From NCBI GenBank assembly GCA_902537425.1, contig CACBBD010000003.1, positions 35,474 to 99,473 of the forward strand: a DNA stretch of 64,000 nt, written 5' to 3'. The notes below the pieces were generated by a model that saw only the letters and a program-made list of their open reading frames with translations, made no database searches and was not told where the DNA came from. A program made the translations under genes and the position numbers. Shown in pieces: positions 17,003 to 25,677 of this stretch. Numbering within the stretch: the first letter of the stretch is position 1; every line of letters begins with the position of its first letter. Origin of the DNA: an uncultured SAR86 cluster bacterium (GTDB taxonomy: Bacteria > Pseudomonadota > Gammaproteobacteria > Magnimaribacterales > Magnimaribacteraceae).

Positions 17003-18886
17003 ATGGCTATTAATACAGAGAGTTTTGATTTTGATCCTGATTATCTCAGGAGGAAGTACAGAGAAGAGAGAGATAAGCGTCTTAGACAAGACGGTAATGA
17101 GCAGTATCAAGAAGTTTCTGGAGAATTTTCTTACTTCGTCGAAGATCCCTATATTGATGATGTAATAGAAAGAGAGGCCATCAAAGATGAAATTGAGGTC
17201 GTTGTTATTGGTGGTGGTTTTGGAGGAATGCTAGCAGGTGCTAGACTAAGAGAAGCTGGCATAGATGATTTCAAAATCATAGAGAAAGGTGGCGACTTTG
17301 GCGGAACTTGGTATTGGAATAGATATCCCGGCGCCTCTTGTGATATAGAGTCATACATCTACTTTCCATTACTAGAAGAAACAGGATTCGTTCCAAGGCA
17401 GAAATATACTAATGCACCTGAAACCCTAGAATATTGCAGAGTTGTTTGTGAAAAGTTCAAACTTTATGAAAATGCGCTTTTACAAACCGAGGTGATTTCA
17501 GCAAATTGGGATGAAGAATCATTAAGATGGATTATTAAGACTAACAAAGGTGATGAATTAAAAGCCAGGTTCGTGGTTCATTCAAATGGCCCTCTTAACA
17601 GGCCTAAACTCCCAGCCATTAAAGGTATAAATGACTATAAAGGACATACATTCCATACTAGTAGATGGGACTATCAATATACTGGAGGATCTTCGCATGG
17701 AGATCTAACAGAGCTTAAAGATAAAAAAGTAGCAATAATCGGAACTGGAGCTACTGCAGTTCAATGCGTACCTCATCTTGGTGCAGCAGCTGAAAAACTA
17801 TATGTATTTCAAAGAACTCCGTCTTCTATTGATGTAAGAAATAATCAACCAACAGACCCCGAATGGATTTCCACACAAAAACCTGGATGGCATGATGAAA
17901 GGAGAAAGAACTTTGAAACTCTTCTCACTGGTGGAATGGTCAAAGAAGACTTAGTTTCTGATGGATGGACAGAGGCATTTAGACTTCTTTTTGGCAATCT
18001 TAGACAGCAAGCACCTTCCAAATTAAAGATGGTTGGATTTGCATTATCAGGTATTTTTTCTTCAAAAATGTATAAAGTCGGCTTCAAATCATATATGACT
18101 GGAAAAGTTACAGAAGCTATGGACTTAAGAAATGCTATGCAAATGGCTGATTTTCAGAAAATGGAAAAGGTTAGAGCTAGAGCCGATGCAGTGGTGGAAG
18201 ATAAAGAAACCGCCGAATCACTGAAACCCTACTACAATCAATTCTGTAAGCGTCCCTGCTTTCATGACGAATATCTCAACACTTTCAATAACCCCAATGT
18301 TGAATTGGTGGATACTGATGGAAAAGGTCTCGAAGAAATATCCGAAAACGGCATAATATTCGAAGGTAAAGAATATGAGGTTGATTGCATAATTTTTGCT
18401 ACCGGATTTGAAGTTGGAACTGACTATAGTAGAAGAGCGGGTTATCAGATACATGGAATAAATGGAATGACTGTATCTAAGAAGTGGGAAAATGGTCTCG
18501 CTACTTTTCACGGTATGCACAGTAGAGGTTTTCCAAATTCTTTCTTTTTCGGACCAGCCCAATCAGGTTTCACAGCTACCTATACATATTCTCTCGATGA
18601 GCAAAGTATTCATTTAGCTCACATTTTGAAAACTGCAAAAGATAAAGGTGTAACCAGAATTGAAGCTTCTCAAGAAGCAGAGGAAAATTGGATTAATACC
18701 ATAATCGAAAAAGCTAGACTGACAGCTGACTTTCAGGAGAACTGTACTCCTGGCTACTACAATAATGAAGGTAAAGTAAATCAAACCCCTCAAAATAATA
18801 CCTACGGAGGCGGTCCCATAGAGTTCTTCGCTCTCATGGAAAAATGGAGATCTAAAGGAAATCTAGAAGGCCTAGAACTGAGCTAA
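17003..18886 (+). CDS. Flavin-containing Baeyer-Villiger-type monooxygenase
   Basis: A 627-residue FAD/NADPH enzyme. The FAD-binding Gly-Gly-Gly-Phe-Gly-Gly is at 70-75, the Baeyer-Villiger fingerprint Tyr-Lys-Gly-His-Thr-Phe-His-Thr-Ser-Arg-Trp-Asp is near 211-222, and the NADPH-binding Gly-Thr-Gly-Ala-Thr-Ala near 248. The N-terminal extension of 60 residues is typical of the cyclohexanone/steroid monooxygenase group. These enzymes insert oxygen into ketones to give esters or lactones. The start follows a strong AGGGGG site. A GNAT gene starts 3 bases after its stop. The substrate could be a cyclic ketone, steroid or terpenoid; the sequence does not decide. Confidence 0.88.
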   Translation: MAINTESFDFDPDYLRRKYREERDKRLRQDGNEQYQEVSGEFSYFVEDPYIDDVIEREAIKDEIEVVVIGGGFGGMLAGARLREAGIDDFKIIEKGGDFGGTWYWNRYPGASCDIESYIYFPLLEETGFVPRQKYTNAPETLEYCRVVCEKFKLYENALLQTEVISANWDEESLRWIIKTNKGDELKARFVVHSNGPLNRPKLPAIKGINDYKGHTFHTSRWDYQYTGGSSHGDLTELKDKKVAIIGTGATAVQCVPHLGAAAEKLYVFQRTPSSIDVRNNQPTDPEWISTQKPGWHDERRKNFETLLTGGMVKEDLVSDGWTEAFRLLFGNLRQQAPSKLKMVGFALSGIFSSKMYKVGFKSYMTGKVTEAMDLRNAMQMADFQKMEKVRARADAVVEDKETAESLKPYYNQFCKRPCFHDEYLNTFNNPNVELVDTDGKGLEEISENGIIFEGKEYEVDCIIFATGFEVGTDYSRRAGYQIHGINGMTVSKKWENGLATFHGMHSRGFPNSFFFGPAQSGFTATYTYSLDEQSIHLAHILKTAKDKGVTRIEASQEAEENWINTIIEKARLTADFQENCTPGYYNNEGKVNQTPQNNTYGGGPIEFFALMEKWRSKGNLEGLELS

Positions 18887-18889
18887 TTA

Positions 18890-19384
18890 TTGTACAAACT
18901 AGAAATACTCCATCATCCATACAACCCAACTGATTTAGAGGAAATATTTGCTATCAATCAAGCTAATATCCCTGAAGTTGGTAATATTGATCATATCGAC
19001 AGACTTAAACGTTTAATCGATTGGAGCTGTCATTTAATTGTTGTAAGAGACAAGGAAATAGCAGGATTTATCATCTTGATGAGAGAAAATCAAAGTTACG
19101 AATCTCTTAATTATGAATTTTTCAATTCTCAAGGATATCCTTTTCTGTACGTTGATAGAATTGCAATTAAGGAGGAACATCGACGTAAAGGATTGGGACA
19201 CATGATTTACTCAAAAACTATTGAGATAGCTGAAGAGTTAAACTTACCGACATGTTGTGAAGTTAATACCCTGCCAAAAAATGAACCTTCCTTAGCTTTC
19301 CATGATTCGTTTGGCTTTGAAGATGTTGGTACTAAGGACTATGAAGACCATAGCGTAGTTTTCCTCAGGAAATCTCCTAGTTGA
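18890..19384 (+). CDS. GNAT family N-acetyltransferase
   Basis: A 164-residue single-domain GNAT enzyme that would transfer an acetyl group from acetyl-CoA. The acetyl-CoA pyrophosphate-binding motif appears as Arg-Arg-Lys-Gly-Leu-Gly-His near residue 104, preceded by the beta strand Tyr-Val-Asp-Arg-Ile-Ala-Ile. The start is TTG, only 3 bases after the monooxygenase stop, and no ATG or GTG lies earlier in frame; the next ATG is about 60 codons in and would remove the N-terminal strands. It is probably translated by coupling to the upstream gene. The acceptor is unknown. Confidence 0.8.
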   Translation: MYKLEILHHPYNPTDLEEIFAINQANIPEVGNIDHIDRLKRLIDWSCHLIVVRDKEIAGFIILMRENQSYESLNYEFFNSQGYPFLYVDRIAIKEEHRRKGLGHMIYSKTIEIAEELNLPTCCEVNTLPKNEPSLAFHDSFGFEDVGTKDYEDHSVVFLRKSPS

Positions 19385-20246
19385 GGTCGTCCTTGAAAAA
19401 ATTAATCAAGCCCACACCTGTAATTATTAGAAGGCACCCAACTAGCATTGTGTAAGTTATTGCCTCATCTAAAAAGAGATTGGCCCACAACATTCCAGAT
19501 ACAGGGACAATAAGCACAACTGTCGAAGCTTTAACCGGCCCTACTCTCTTTATCAAAATAACATAACCCATGTAAGCCAAGCCGGTACATAAAAAGCCCA
19601 AAAGAAAAACACTTAAAAGAACTTCATTTGGATGATTGAAATGTAATCCACTTTCTAAAAAAGTAAAAGGAAAAACCAGAAAAGTAGCTACCAATAAAGT
19701 CATAGAAGCTAAATAAGTTGCATCTATTTCTTTAGTTGTGAATATATAATTTGAACTGAATGCATAAAAGAAAGATGCCATGAGACATAGCAATAGTGCT
19801 ATTAATGAAAATTCTAATGATTCATATCCAACAAATATAAATAAACCTACCATGCCTATAATTATCCCGAGCAATTGAGTGAGATTAGAACGCAATTTCA
19901 ACCAAAGGCTAGCAATAATGAAAGCAAATAAAGGGGTTGTACCATTCAGAACAGACATAGTGCCCGCATTCAAATCAATAGCTGCTCTAGAAAAAAGATA
20001 AAAAGGAACAGATGCATTGATACAAGCTAGAAGGAGAATAGAAGGAAAATTTTCTCTTATCTTTCTGAGATGCTGTCTAGTGATAAAAAATGGACTTAGT
20101 ATCAATGAGGCTATTAATAATCTTGAGAAAACTAAGGTTATGGGCCCTACTTCAGGCGCAGAAACCTTTATAAAAAGAAAGGATGACCCCCATGCTATGC
20201 CAATTGCAATAATTAATGCCCAGTCAATAACTGCACTTTTATTCAT
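19377..20246 (-). CDS. EamA/DMT family transporter
   Basis: A 289-residue inner-membrane protein with ten predicted helices made of two EamA repeats. The first repeat opens with Ile-Ala-Trp/Gly-Ser-Ser-Phe-Leu-Phe-Ile-Lys-Val near residue 20 and the second begins near residue 150. Members of the drug/metabolite transporter superfamily mostly export amino acids or metabolites. It ends the minus-strand series chorismate mutase, AhpD-like, CoA ligase, small ORF, TauD, EamA, so it may move the substrate or a product of that set. It overlaps the convergent GNAT gene by 8 bases. Confidence 0.85.
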   Translation of the reverse strand: MNKSAVIDWALIIAIGIAWGSSFLFIKVSAPEVGPITLVFSRLLIASLILSPFFITRQHLRKIRENFPSILLLACINASVPFYLFSRAAIDLNAGTMSVLNGTTPLFAFIIASLWLKLRSNLTQLLGIIIGMVGLFIFVGYESLEFSLIALLLCLMASFFYAFSSNYIFTTKEIDATYLASMTLLVATFLVFPFTFLESGLHFNHPNEVLLSVFLLGFLCTGLAYMGYVILIKRVGPVKASTVVLIVPVSGMLWANLFLDEAITYTMLVGCLLIITGVGLINFFKDDLN

Positions 20247-20277
20247 TTATATAATTAATTTATCTTACTAAAGGATC

Positions 20278-21144
20278 CTAGTAAGGCCGATCCCCAATGA
20301 TAGTTACTCTTTCAACCTTTCTGACATTTGGCCAATAATCAGAATTCGCATAATGTTGACATGCTCGATTATCCCAAAAAGCTATTGAATTATCTTCCCA
20401 GGCAAATCGACATTGGTATTCAGGCACAGAAGCTCTGGAATATAAGAAATTTAACATCTGTTGAGATTCCTCAGGATCCCAATCTTTAATGTATTGTGTA
20501 AAGGCCGCATTGACGTAGATGACCTTCTTTTTTGTATCCGGATGAGTTCTTATTACTGGATGTTCTGGCATTGGATATTGCTTATTAAAGGCTTCTATTT
20601 CCTCATCAGATTTACCCTCTTTAATGAGCCTATCTCTAAAATTTGCAAAATCATGAATCGCTATAGCACCTTCAAGTTTTTCTTTAACTTCTTCACTAAG
20701 ATTGTCATAAGCTGCATACATATCTGCAAACAATGTATCTCCTCCATGTTCTGGCTTTTCTATCATTCTTAAAACTGACCCTAGAGATGGTTCCATTCTC
20801 CAAGTTACATCTGAGTGCCAGGTATTCTCTCTACCTCTGCTCTTTTCATTGTGTGTTATAACCAAAACTTCTGGAAAATTTTCTTTTTTTGGAGCGAAAG
20901 GGTGAATTTCTAATTCCCCAAAATTTTTAGAAAAGTTTATATGCTGTTCTGTTGAGATATCCTGATCTCTAAAAAAAATAACCTTATAAACTAATAATGC
21001 TTCGTAAATTAGGGCTTTTGTCTCTTCCTGCATGGGTTTTGATAAATCAATACCAAGGATCTCACCTCCTATTGTTGGACTTAACCTATTAACTTTAAAT
21101 GGTAGGTTTTTTTGTTCAAATGCATCTGGATTAAAGTCAATCAT
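20278..21144 (-). CDS. TauD/TfdA family Fe(II)/2-oxoglutarate dioxygenase
   Basis: A 288-residue oxygenase of the taurine dioxygenase family, which couples 2-oxoglutarate decarboxylation to hydroxylation of a substrate. The iron ligands appear in Trp-His-Ser-Asp-Val (near 99-103) and a distal His in Ala-Cys-Gln-His-Tyr-Ala near 265; Arg in Val-Glu-Arg-Val near 280 would bind 2-oxoglutarate. The start at 21144 is chosen because AGGGAGA lies just upstream; a longer in-frame start adds ten residues that include that site. It follows a 49-codon ORF by 10 bases. Substrates could be sulfonates, sulfates or phenoxy or carboxylic acids. Confidence 0.88.
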   Translation of the reverse strand: MIDFNPDAFEQKNLPFKVNRLSPTIGGEILGIDLSKPMQEETKALIYEALLVYKVIFFRDQDISTEQHINFSKNFGELEIHPFAPKKENFPEVLVITHNEKSRGRENTWHSDVTWRMEPSLGSVLRMIEKPEHGGDTLFADMYAAYDNLSEEVKEKLEGAIAIHDFANFRDRLIKEGKSDEEIEAFNKQYPMPEHPVIRTHPDTKKKVIYVNAAFTQYIKDWDPEESQQMLNFLYSRASVPEYQCRFAWEDNSIAFWDNRACQHYANSDYWPNVRKVERVTIIGDRPY

Positions 21145-21154
21145 AATTTTCTCC

Positions 21155-21304
21155 CTATTCATAATCATCAACAAGCTTTCTCAACTTGTCAATCTGAAGT
21201 TTAGATTCATCATCAGGATTAAGAAGCATATTCTGGTATATCCTTACCAGTCCTGGACAAACTTTGAAAAATTCATCAATAAAAACTTGGATAAAGGCTT
21301 GCAT
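21155..21304 (-). CDS. Small ORF of 49 codons between CoA ligase and TauD genes
   Basis: An ATG-initiated frame of 49 codons ends with TAG 10 bases before the dioxygenase start. The product is predicted to be largely helical: an amphipathic N-terminal half with several Phe, Ile and Val, then Asn-Pro-Asp-Asp-Glu-Ser and a charged helix ending Asp-Asp-Tyr-Glu. Its codon use looks like that of the neighbours, and it fills a 213-base gap in an otherwise tightly packed operon, which argues for a real gene. No family is recognised and no strong ribosome site is seen upstream. It could also be the remnant of a longer gene. Confidence 0.5.
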   Translation of the reverse strand: MQAFIQVFIDEFFKVCPGLVRIYQNMLLNPDDESKLQIDKLRKLVDDYE

Positions 21305-21357
21305 ACAAAGAAGATATCTTACTCAAGTCTAAGTACTAATTTAAAATTCAAATTTAT

Positions 21358-22923
21358 CTAAGAAACATTTCTTTCTTTGCCTTCCCAATAAGGAGCTCTC
21401 AAATCCTTTCTAAGAATTTTACCAGAGGGATTTCTTGGTAATTCAGAGATATGTTCGACCGTTTTAGGGCATTTGTAACCAGCTATTTGAGTTCTTACAA
21501 ATGAAATTACTTCTGTCTCATCAAGGGGATCTCCTTCAGTTTGAACAATAAATGCTTTAGTTGCTTCACCCCATTTATCATCAGGTATTCCAATAACAGC
21601 TGCATCTGCAATTTGCGGATGACTGAGCAATGCGTTTTCAACTTCAGCTGGATAAATATTTTCTCCTCCAGAAACAATCATATCTTTGACCCTGTCATGA
21701 ATATATAAGAAACCTTCATCATCAAAATAACCAACATCTCCAGAATAAAACCAACCATCTTTTATAGCTTCAGCCGTTGCTTCTGGTCTATTCCAATAAC
21801 CTTTCATATTTAAGTCAGATTTGATTATTACTTCCCCTACCTCACCGACTGGCACATCATTGTCGTCAGAATCAACAACCCTCAAACCGACACCCTTTGC
21901 AGCCTTACCGCAAGATCTTAACTTTCCTCTGGAGATTTCATGGTCTTCTGGATATAAAAAGGTTATTGCTCCATTGGTCTCTGTAAGTCCATATACTTGC
22001 CAAAAGTTACATTTCATTAATTCCATAGCTTTTAGAAGCGTATCATCGGTTATTGGGGACGCACCGTAAATTACAGTTTCTAAAGACGAAAAATCAGTAT
22101 TGGCTGATTCAGGATGTTGAATTAAAAAGAGTATTACTGCCGGCACAAAGATAGTGTGTTGTATCTTCTCTTGTTCAATAAGCTTGAGAATCAAACCTGG
22201 ATCAACCTCAGGGATGATGATACTTTTAGCCCCAGTGACCATACCAGCTATACCCATATTAGTGCCGGCTACATGGAAAATAGGCATACATACAAGGTTT
22301 ACACCACCCTCTTCTATGTCTCTATACATAGCTTCTTCATTAACAATAAAACAAGCACTAAAATTATCATTTGTTAATTGAACTCCCTTAGGATGACCAG
22401 TGGTGCCTGAGGTATAAAGCTGAATAACATCATCATTGCCATCACTCTCCAACATTGGATCTTTATCCTCAAATGAATCTCTCCAACTAGCGAAATCCTG
22501 CCACTCATCATGATTTCCCCCCACTGTAATAATTTTCTTAACTGTTGGAATTTCATCTTTTATTTCCTCAATTAATCCAAAAAACTCTGGCCCTACAAAT
22601 AGAACTTCACTTTGAGAATCATTCAGGATAAAGGCAACTTCAGGAGGAGCTAGTCTCCAATTAACTCCAACTGTAACGGTTCTTGATTTGAATGTTCCAT
22701 ACATAAATTCAAAAAAAATGTCAGAGTTTTTACCTAAGTAAGCGACTCTTGAATCAGGTTTACAACCCTCTTTTATCAATCCTTGAGCAACTCTGTTAGA
22801 GAAACTATCTAATTCCTTAAAAGTTGTTTCTTTATCTTCAAATTTATGAGCTATCTTCTCGCCAGACTTTTCGACTCTCCATCGAAAAATTTCAACCATT
22901 GTTTTTTCATACGGTATTTCCAC
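21358..22923 (-). CDS. Acyl-CoA synthetase / AMP-dependent CoA ligase
   Basis: A 521-residue member of the ANL superfamily that activates a carboxylic acid through an acyl-AMP to a CoA thioester. The P-loop Tyr-Thr-Ser-Gly-Thr-Thr-Gly-His-Pro-Lys-Gly is near residue 172, Tyr-Gly-Leu-Thr-Glu-Thr-Asn near 315, the hinge Asp-Arg-Val-Lys-Asp-Met near 410 and the catalytic lysine in Pro-Ser-Gly-Lys-Ile-Leu near 505. It resembles the FadD13/medium-to-long-chain group more than MatB. It lies 9 bases after the AhpD-like gene and upstream of the small ORF and TauD, so the acid it activates may be the product or precursor of that oxygenase. The chain length is unknown. Confidence 0.9.
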   Translation of the reverse strand: MEIPYEKTMVEIFRWRVEKSGEKIAHKFEDKETTFKELDSFSNRVAQGLIKEGCKPDSRVAYLGKNSDIFFEFMYGTFKSRTVTVGVNWRLAPPEVAFILNDSQSEVLFVGPEFFGLIEEIKDEIPTVKKIITVGGNHDEWQDFASWRDSFEDKDPMLESDGNDDVIQLYTSGTTGHPKGVQLTNDNFSACFIVNEEAMYRDIEEGGVNLVCMPIFHVAGTNMGIAGMVTGAKSIIIPEVDPGLILKLIEQEKIQHTIFVPAVILFLIQHPESANTDFSSLETVIYGASPITDDTLLKAMELMKCNFWQVYGLTETNGAITFLYPEDHEISRGKLRSCGKAAKGVGLRVVDSDDNDVPVGEVGEVIIKSDLNMKGYWNRPEATAEAIKDGWFYSGDVGYFDDEGFLYIHDRVKDMIVSGGENIYPAEVENALLSHPQIADAAVIGIPDDKWGEATKAFIVQTEGDPLDETEVISFVRTQIAGYKCPKTVEHISELPRNPSGKILRKDLRAPYWEGKERNVS

Positions 22924-22932
22924 TTTTCTCTC

Positions 22933-23520
22933 CTATATCCAACCTAACGGTTTAAGCTTGTCATTTACGAAACTCTCAGGAACCTCTTCTAAAGCTGTTC
23001 CTAGAGTATCATTCCATCTATTCAAAAATCCAAATAAAGAAATCACAGAAACAATATCAACAATCTCCTTTTTGGAATAGTACTTACTTAAGTTATCAAA
23101 ATGCTCTTGATTAGAGTTATTTGGTACCTTTCCTGCTGCAAAAGCTAAATCGAGTACAGCTTTTTCTGAGTTACTAAATTTCTCACTTTCCGAGTAGTTA
23201 AGAATATCAGCAATTTTCTTTTCTTCAATACCAGCCCTTTCCGCGCCATGTGAGGTGTGTGCTTGACAGTATTTACATCCAGCTGACAAGCTTGATGCTA
23301 AAGCAATTAATTGTTTAGTTCCTGCATCAAGACCATCAGATTGAAAAACCACACCTGCTAAAGCTGAAAAGGACTTAAGTAACTCTGGTCTTTCAGACAT
23401 AGTTAAATGAGCATTTGGTAGATATCCCATGAAAGATTCTACTATTTTGAAAAGCTCCTCAAATTCTTTCAGGTCCTCTCTGTATGTATCGCCTATATAT
23501 GTAGTAGGTATTTTTTTCAT
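22933..23520 (-). CDS. Carboxymuconolactone decarboxylase / AhpD-like protein
   Basis: A 195-residue helical protein of the CMD/AhpD superfamily. The redox-type motif Gly-Cys-Lys-Tyr-Cys-Gln-Ala-His-Thr lies near residues 82-90 (CxxC followed by His), as in the peroxidase-related AhpD subgroup rather than true decarboxylases. The helix Ala-Gly-Thr-Lys-Gln-Leu-Ile-Ala-Leu-Ala before it is typical. A role in reducing peroxides or as a thiol-dependent catabolic helper is possible. It sits directly upstream of the CoA ligase in the same operon, which points to a shared, unidentified pathway. Confidence 0.82.
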   Translation of the reverse strand: MKKIPTTYIGDTYREDLKEFEELFKIVESFMGYLPNAHLTMSERPELLKSFSALAGVVFQSDGLDAGTKQLIALASSLSAGCKYCQAHTSHGAERAGIEEKKIADILNYSESEKFSNSEKAVLDLAFAAGKVPNNSNQEHFDNLSKYYSKKEIVDIVSVISLFGFLNRWNDTLGTALEEVPESFVNDKLKPLGWI

Positions 23521-23547
23521 ATTGCTTTTGCGACCTAAATTATTTCT

Positions 23548-23838
23548 TTAGTTTGAATTCTGGATTAACTCTAATTCTCTAAATTCATGTTCTATAGATA
23601 AGTCTATCAATTTCCTCCATAAAGGTTCTGCCATGGAAGAACTTAGTCCGCAAGATTCTCCAAAATTAGTTACTTTAGATATTACATCTTCAATTCTTTC
23701 TTTATCGATTATCAAATTTTTATCATTTTTCACTAAAGCAGCCATTTCAATACACTTTTGTCTCCTAGCGAGGAGTAAAACCAGTTCTTTGTCGAGAAGA
23801 TCTATTTCCTCTCTTATATCTTTCATAGTGATGGTCAT
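23548..23838 (-). CDS. Chorismate mutase (AroQ type), monofunctional
   Basis: A 96-residue all-helical protein that fits the AroQ chorismate mutase fold, which converts chorismate to prephenate. The N-terminal helix has the pattern Ile-Arg-Glu-Glu-Ile-Asp-Leu-Leu-Asp-Lys-Glu-Leu-Val-Leu-Leu-Leu-Ala-Arg-Arg, with the active-site Arg and the following Val-Lys. It is not fused to prephenate dehydratase or dehydrogenase. The related isochorismate-pyruvate lyase (PchB) has the same fold and cannot be excluded. It is 27 bases upstream of the AhpD-like gene, an unexpected neighbour for a tyrosine/phenylalanine enzyme. Confidence 0.78.
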   Translation of the reverse strand: MTITMKDIREEIDLLDKELVLLLARRQKCIEMAALVKNDKNLIIDKERIEDVISKVTNFGESCGLSSSMAEPLWRKLIDLSIEHEFRELELIQNSN

Positions 23839-23915
23839 AATTTTTTATTTTTATTAATAATAGATTATATTACTTATTTGTTAGTCTAAAGAATATATGA
23901 ATATTGAGTTAATTT

Positions 23916-25088
23916 ATGAAAATAATTAAAGAATTAGAAGACTTGCAGCCCGAGATGCAGAATTGGAGAAGAGATATACATGCTCATCCAGAAATAGCTT
24001 TTGAAGAACACAGAACCGCAAAAATTGTTGCTGATAAATTAGAGAGTTTTGGTATAGAAGTTGAGACAGGAATAGCTGGTACAGGGGTTGTAGGAACTCT
24101 AAAAAAAGGCAAAGGTAATAGATCTATTGGTTTGAGAGCTGATCTGGATGCTCTTTTAATCCATGAAACTAATGATTTTGAACACAAGTCCAAGACACCC
24201 GGAAAGATGCATGCCTGCGGTCATGATGGACATACAACGATGCTTCTGGGCGCGGCTAAATATTTAGCAGAAAAAGGTAATTTTGACGGAACTATAAATT
24301 TTATTTTTCAACCAGCTGAAGAGAATGAAGGTGGAGGGAAAGTTATGGTAGAAGATGGGCTTTTTGAGAAGTATCCTGTAGAGGCTGTTTTTGGTATGCA
24401 TAATATTCCAGGTATGCCAGTAGGTTCATTTGCCGTAAAGTCTGGACCTTTCATGGCTTCCTTTGACATCTTTAACTTGAAAATTATAGGAAAAGGTGGT
24501 CATGCAGCAATGCCTCAAACAACAATCGATCCGATCATAATTGGTACTAAAATTGTTGATGCTTATCAATCTATTGTCAGTAGGTATATAGATCCTCAGG
24601 AACCAGTTGTTCTGAGTGTGACTCAATTCCATGGAGGAGATGCATATAATGTAATTCCAAATGAAATTGAGATTAAAGGAACTGTTAGGTGTTTCTCAAC
24701 TAAAGTTCAAGCCTCCATAGAAAAACAAATGGAAAATCTAACATCATCAATTTGCTCTGCTTATGGCGCTGCATACGAATTCGAATATCAGCACAGGTAT
24801 CCTCCAACAATAAACAGCGCTGAAGAAGTCGAAACTTCTTTGAAAGTGATGAATGAAATCTCTGATGAGAGCATGATCAATACATCTCCTTCTCCAAGTA
24901 TGGGATCTGAAGATTTTGCCTTTATGCTTCAAGAGAAGCCAGGTAGCTATATTTGGATTGGAAATGGCGATAAAGAAGGATCTTGCATGCTTCATAATCC
25001 GGGTTATGACTTTAATGATGAAATTTTACCTATTGGAGCGACGTACTGGGTAAATATAGCAGAAGAGATTTTATCCCCTATAAATTAA
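23916..25088 (+). CDS. M20D amidohydrolase (hippurate / N-acyl-amino acid hydrolase type)
   Basis: A 390-residue cytosolic metallo-amidohydrolase without a signal peptide. The M20D motifs are His-Ala-Cys-Gly-His-Asp-Gly-His near residue 96 with Cys as a metal ligand, Pro-Ala-Glu-Glu-Asn-Glu-Gly-Gly-Gly near 131, and Gly-Met-His-Asn near 155. The dimerisation domain with Gly-Lys-Gly-Gly-His-Ala-Ala-Met-Pro-Gln follows near 192, and Gly-Ser-Glu-Asp-Phe-Ala-Phe near 329. The family cleaves N-acyl amino acids such as hippurate or indoleacetyl conjugates. Its stop shares four bases with the convergent DUF805 gene. Confidence 0.9.
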   Translation: MKIIKELEDLQPEMQNWRRDIHAHPEIAFEEHRTAKIVADKLESFGIEVETGIAGTGVVGTLKKGKGNRSIGLRADLDALLIHETNDFEHKSKTPGKMHACGHDGHTTMLLGAAKYLAEKGNFDGTINFIFQPAEENEGGGKVMVEDGLFEKYPVEAVFGMHNIPGMPVGSFAVKSGPFMASFDIFNLKIIGKGGHAAMPQTTIDPIIIGTKIVDAYQSIVSRYIDPQEPVVLSVTQFHGGDAYNVIPNEIEIKGTVRCFSTKVQASIEKQMENLTSSICSAYGAAYEFEYQHRYPPTINSAEEVETSLKVMNEISDESMINTSPSPSMGSEDFAFMLQEKPGSYIWIGNGDKEGSCMLHNPGYDFNDEILPIGATYWVNIAEEILSPIN

Positions 25089-25531
25089 TTCTCATTTTCT
25101 TTACTTAAAGGGTTCTGACCATAGACATTCTTGGGCCCTCCTGCTTCACACATAAAATAAATATATGCAAAGAGAGTGAAAATTGAAAAGAAAGCTAAAG
25201 CTTGAGGAAGAAAAATAGGTATTATTTGAAGAGCAAAATACCACCAACCGGACTTGCCGATATCATGAAATCTCCTGATTGATAAAGATATCTGCGGGAT
25301 AGCTGTCACCAGGATGGCATAACCAATTGAAGAGTTGAAAAAGACCTGAAAGATATTTCCATCATTGAGTGACGATAATTCACTCTCTAAATTTTCAGCA
25401 GTGAAATTTAATACCAGAAGACATAGCATTATAGAAAATAGAAAGAACCACCAAAATTCAGATCGGGAAGATCTCCCTTTAAAATCAAAACACCTCAAGT
25501 AGCCTGAAATGACTGAATCGAAAAAACTCAT
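25085..25531 (-). CDS. DUF805 membrane protein
   Basis: A 148-residue inner-membrane protein of the DUF805 family. Its marks are the N-terminal Arg-Ser-Ser-Arg-Ser-Glu-Phe-Trp-Trp-Phe-Phe-Leu-Phe near residue 20 and Arg-Arg-Phe-His-Asp-Ile-Gly-Lys-Ser-Gly-Trp-Trp near 87, with about three to four helices. The biochemical role of the family is not known. It is followed upstream on the same strand by tRNA-Glu and the ABC exporter genes, but has a gap of 24 bases to the tRNA. Confidence 0.85.
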   Translation of the reverse strand: MSFFDSVISGYLRCFDFKGRSSRSEFWWFFLFSIMLCLLVLNFTAENLESELSSLNDGNIFQVFFNSSIGYAILVTAIPQISLSIRRFHDIGKSGWWYFALQIIPIFLPQALAFFSIFTLFAYIYFMCEAGGPKNVYGQNPLSKENEN

Positions 25532-25555
25532 TAGATTAAATATATATAAGAAGGT

Positions 25556-25630
25556 TGGTAGCCCGTAGGAGAATCGAACTCCTGTTGCCTGGATGAAAAC
25601 CAGATGTCCTAACCACTAGACGAACGGGCC
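25556..25630 (-). tRNA. tRNA-Glu (anticodon TTC)
   Basis: A 75-base cloverleaf on the minus strand. The acceptor GGCCCGT pairs with ACGGGCT (a G-T pair at the first position), the anticodon stem CTGG/CCAG frames loop TTTTCAT with anticodon TTC, and the T loop is TTCGATT between CAGGA and TCCTA. The encoded end is ACCA. The body closely follows E. coli tRNA-Glu, including TCGTCTAG in the D arm. A strong promoter lies immediately upstream. Confidence 0.96.
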
Positions 25631-25640
25631 GAAAGATCGC

Positions 25641-25669
25641 ATTGTATGGAGGGTAAGCTTCAAGGTCAA
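25641..25669 (-). promoter_or_regulatory. Sigma70 promoter of tRNA-Glu
   Basis: On the minus strand TTGACC (25669-25664) and TACAAT (25646-25641) are separated by exactly 17 bases. Transcription would begin about 4 to 6 bases before the tRNA 5' end. The match, spacing and position make this the clearest sigma70 promoter in the window. It lies just inside the 3' flank of the ABC permease gene, so the tRNA need not depend on readthrough. Confidence 0.8.
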
Positions 25670-25677
25670 TTGTACTA

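Noticed and set aside
21233..21250. Inverted repeat CTGGTA/TACCAG as a regulatory site
   Set aside because: It lies inside the 49-codon ORF, is only 6 bases per arm and has no T run, so chance is likely.
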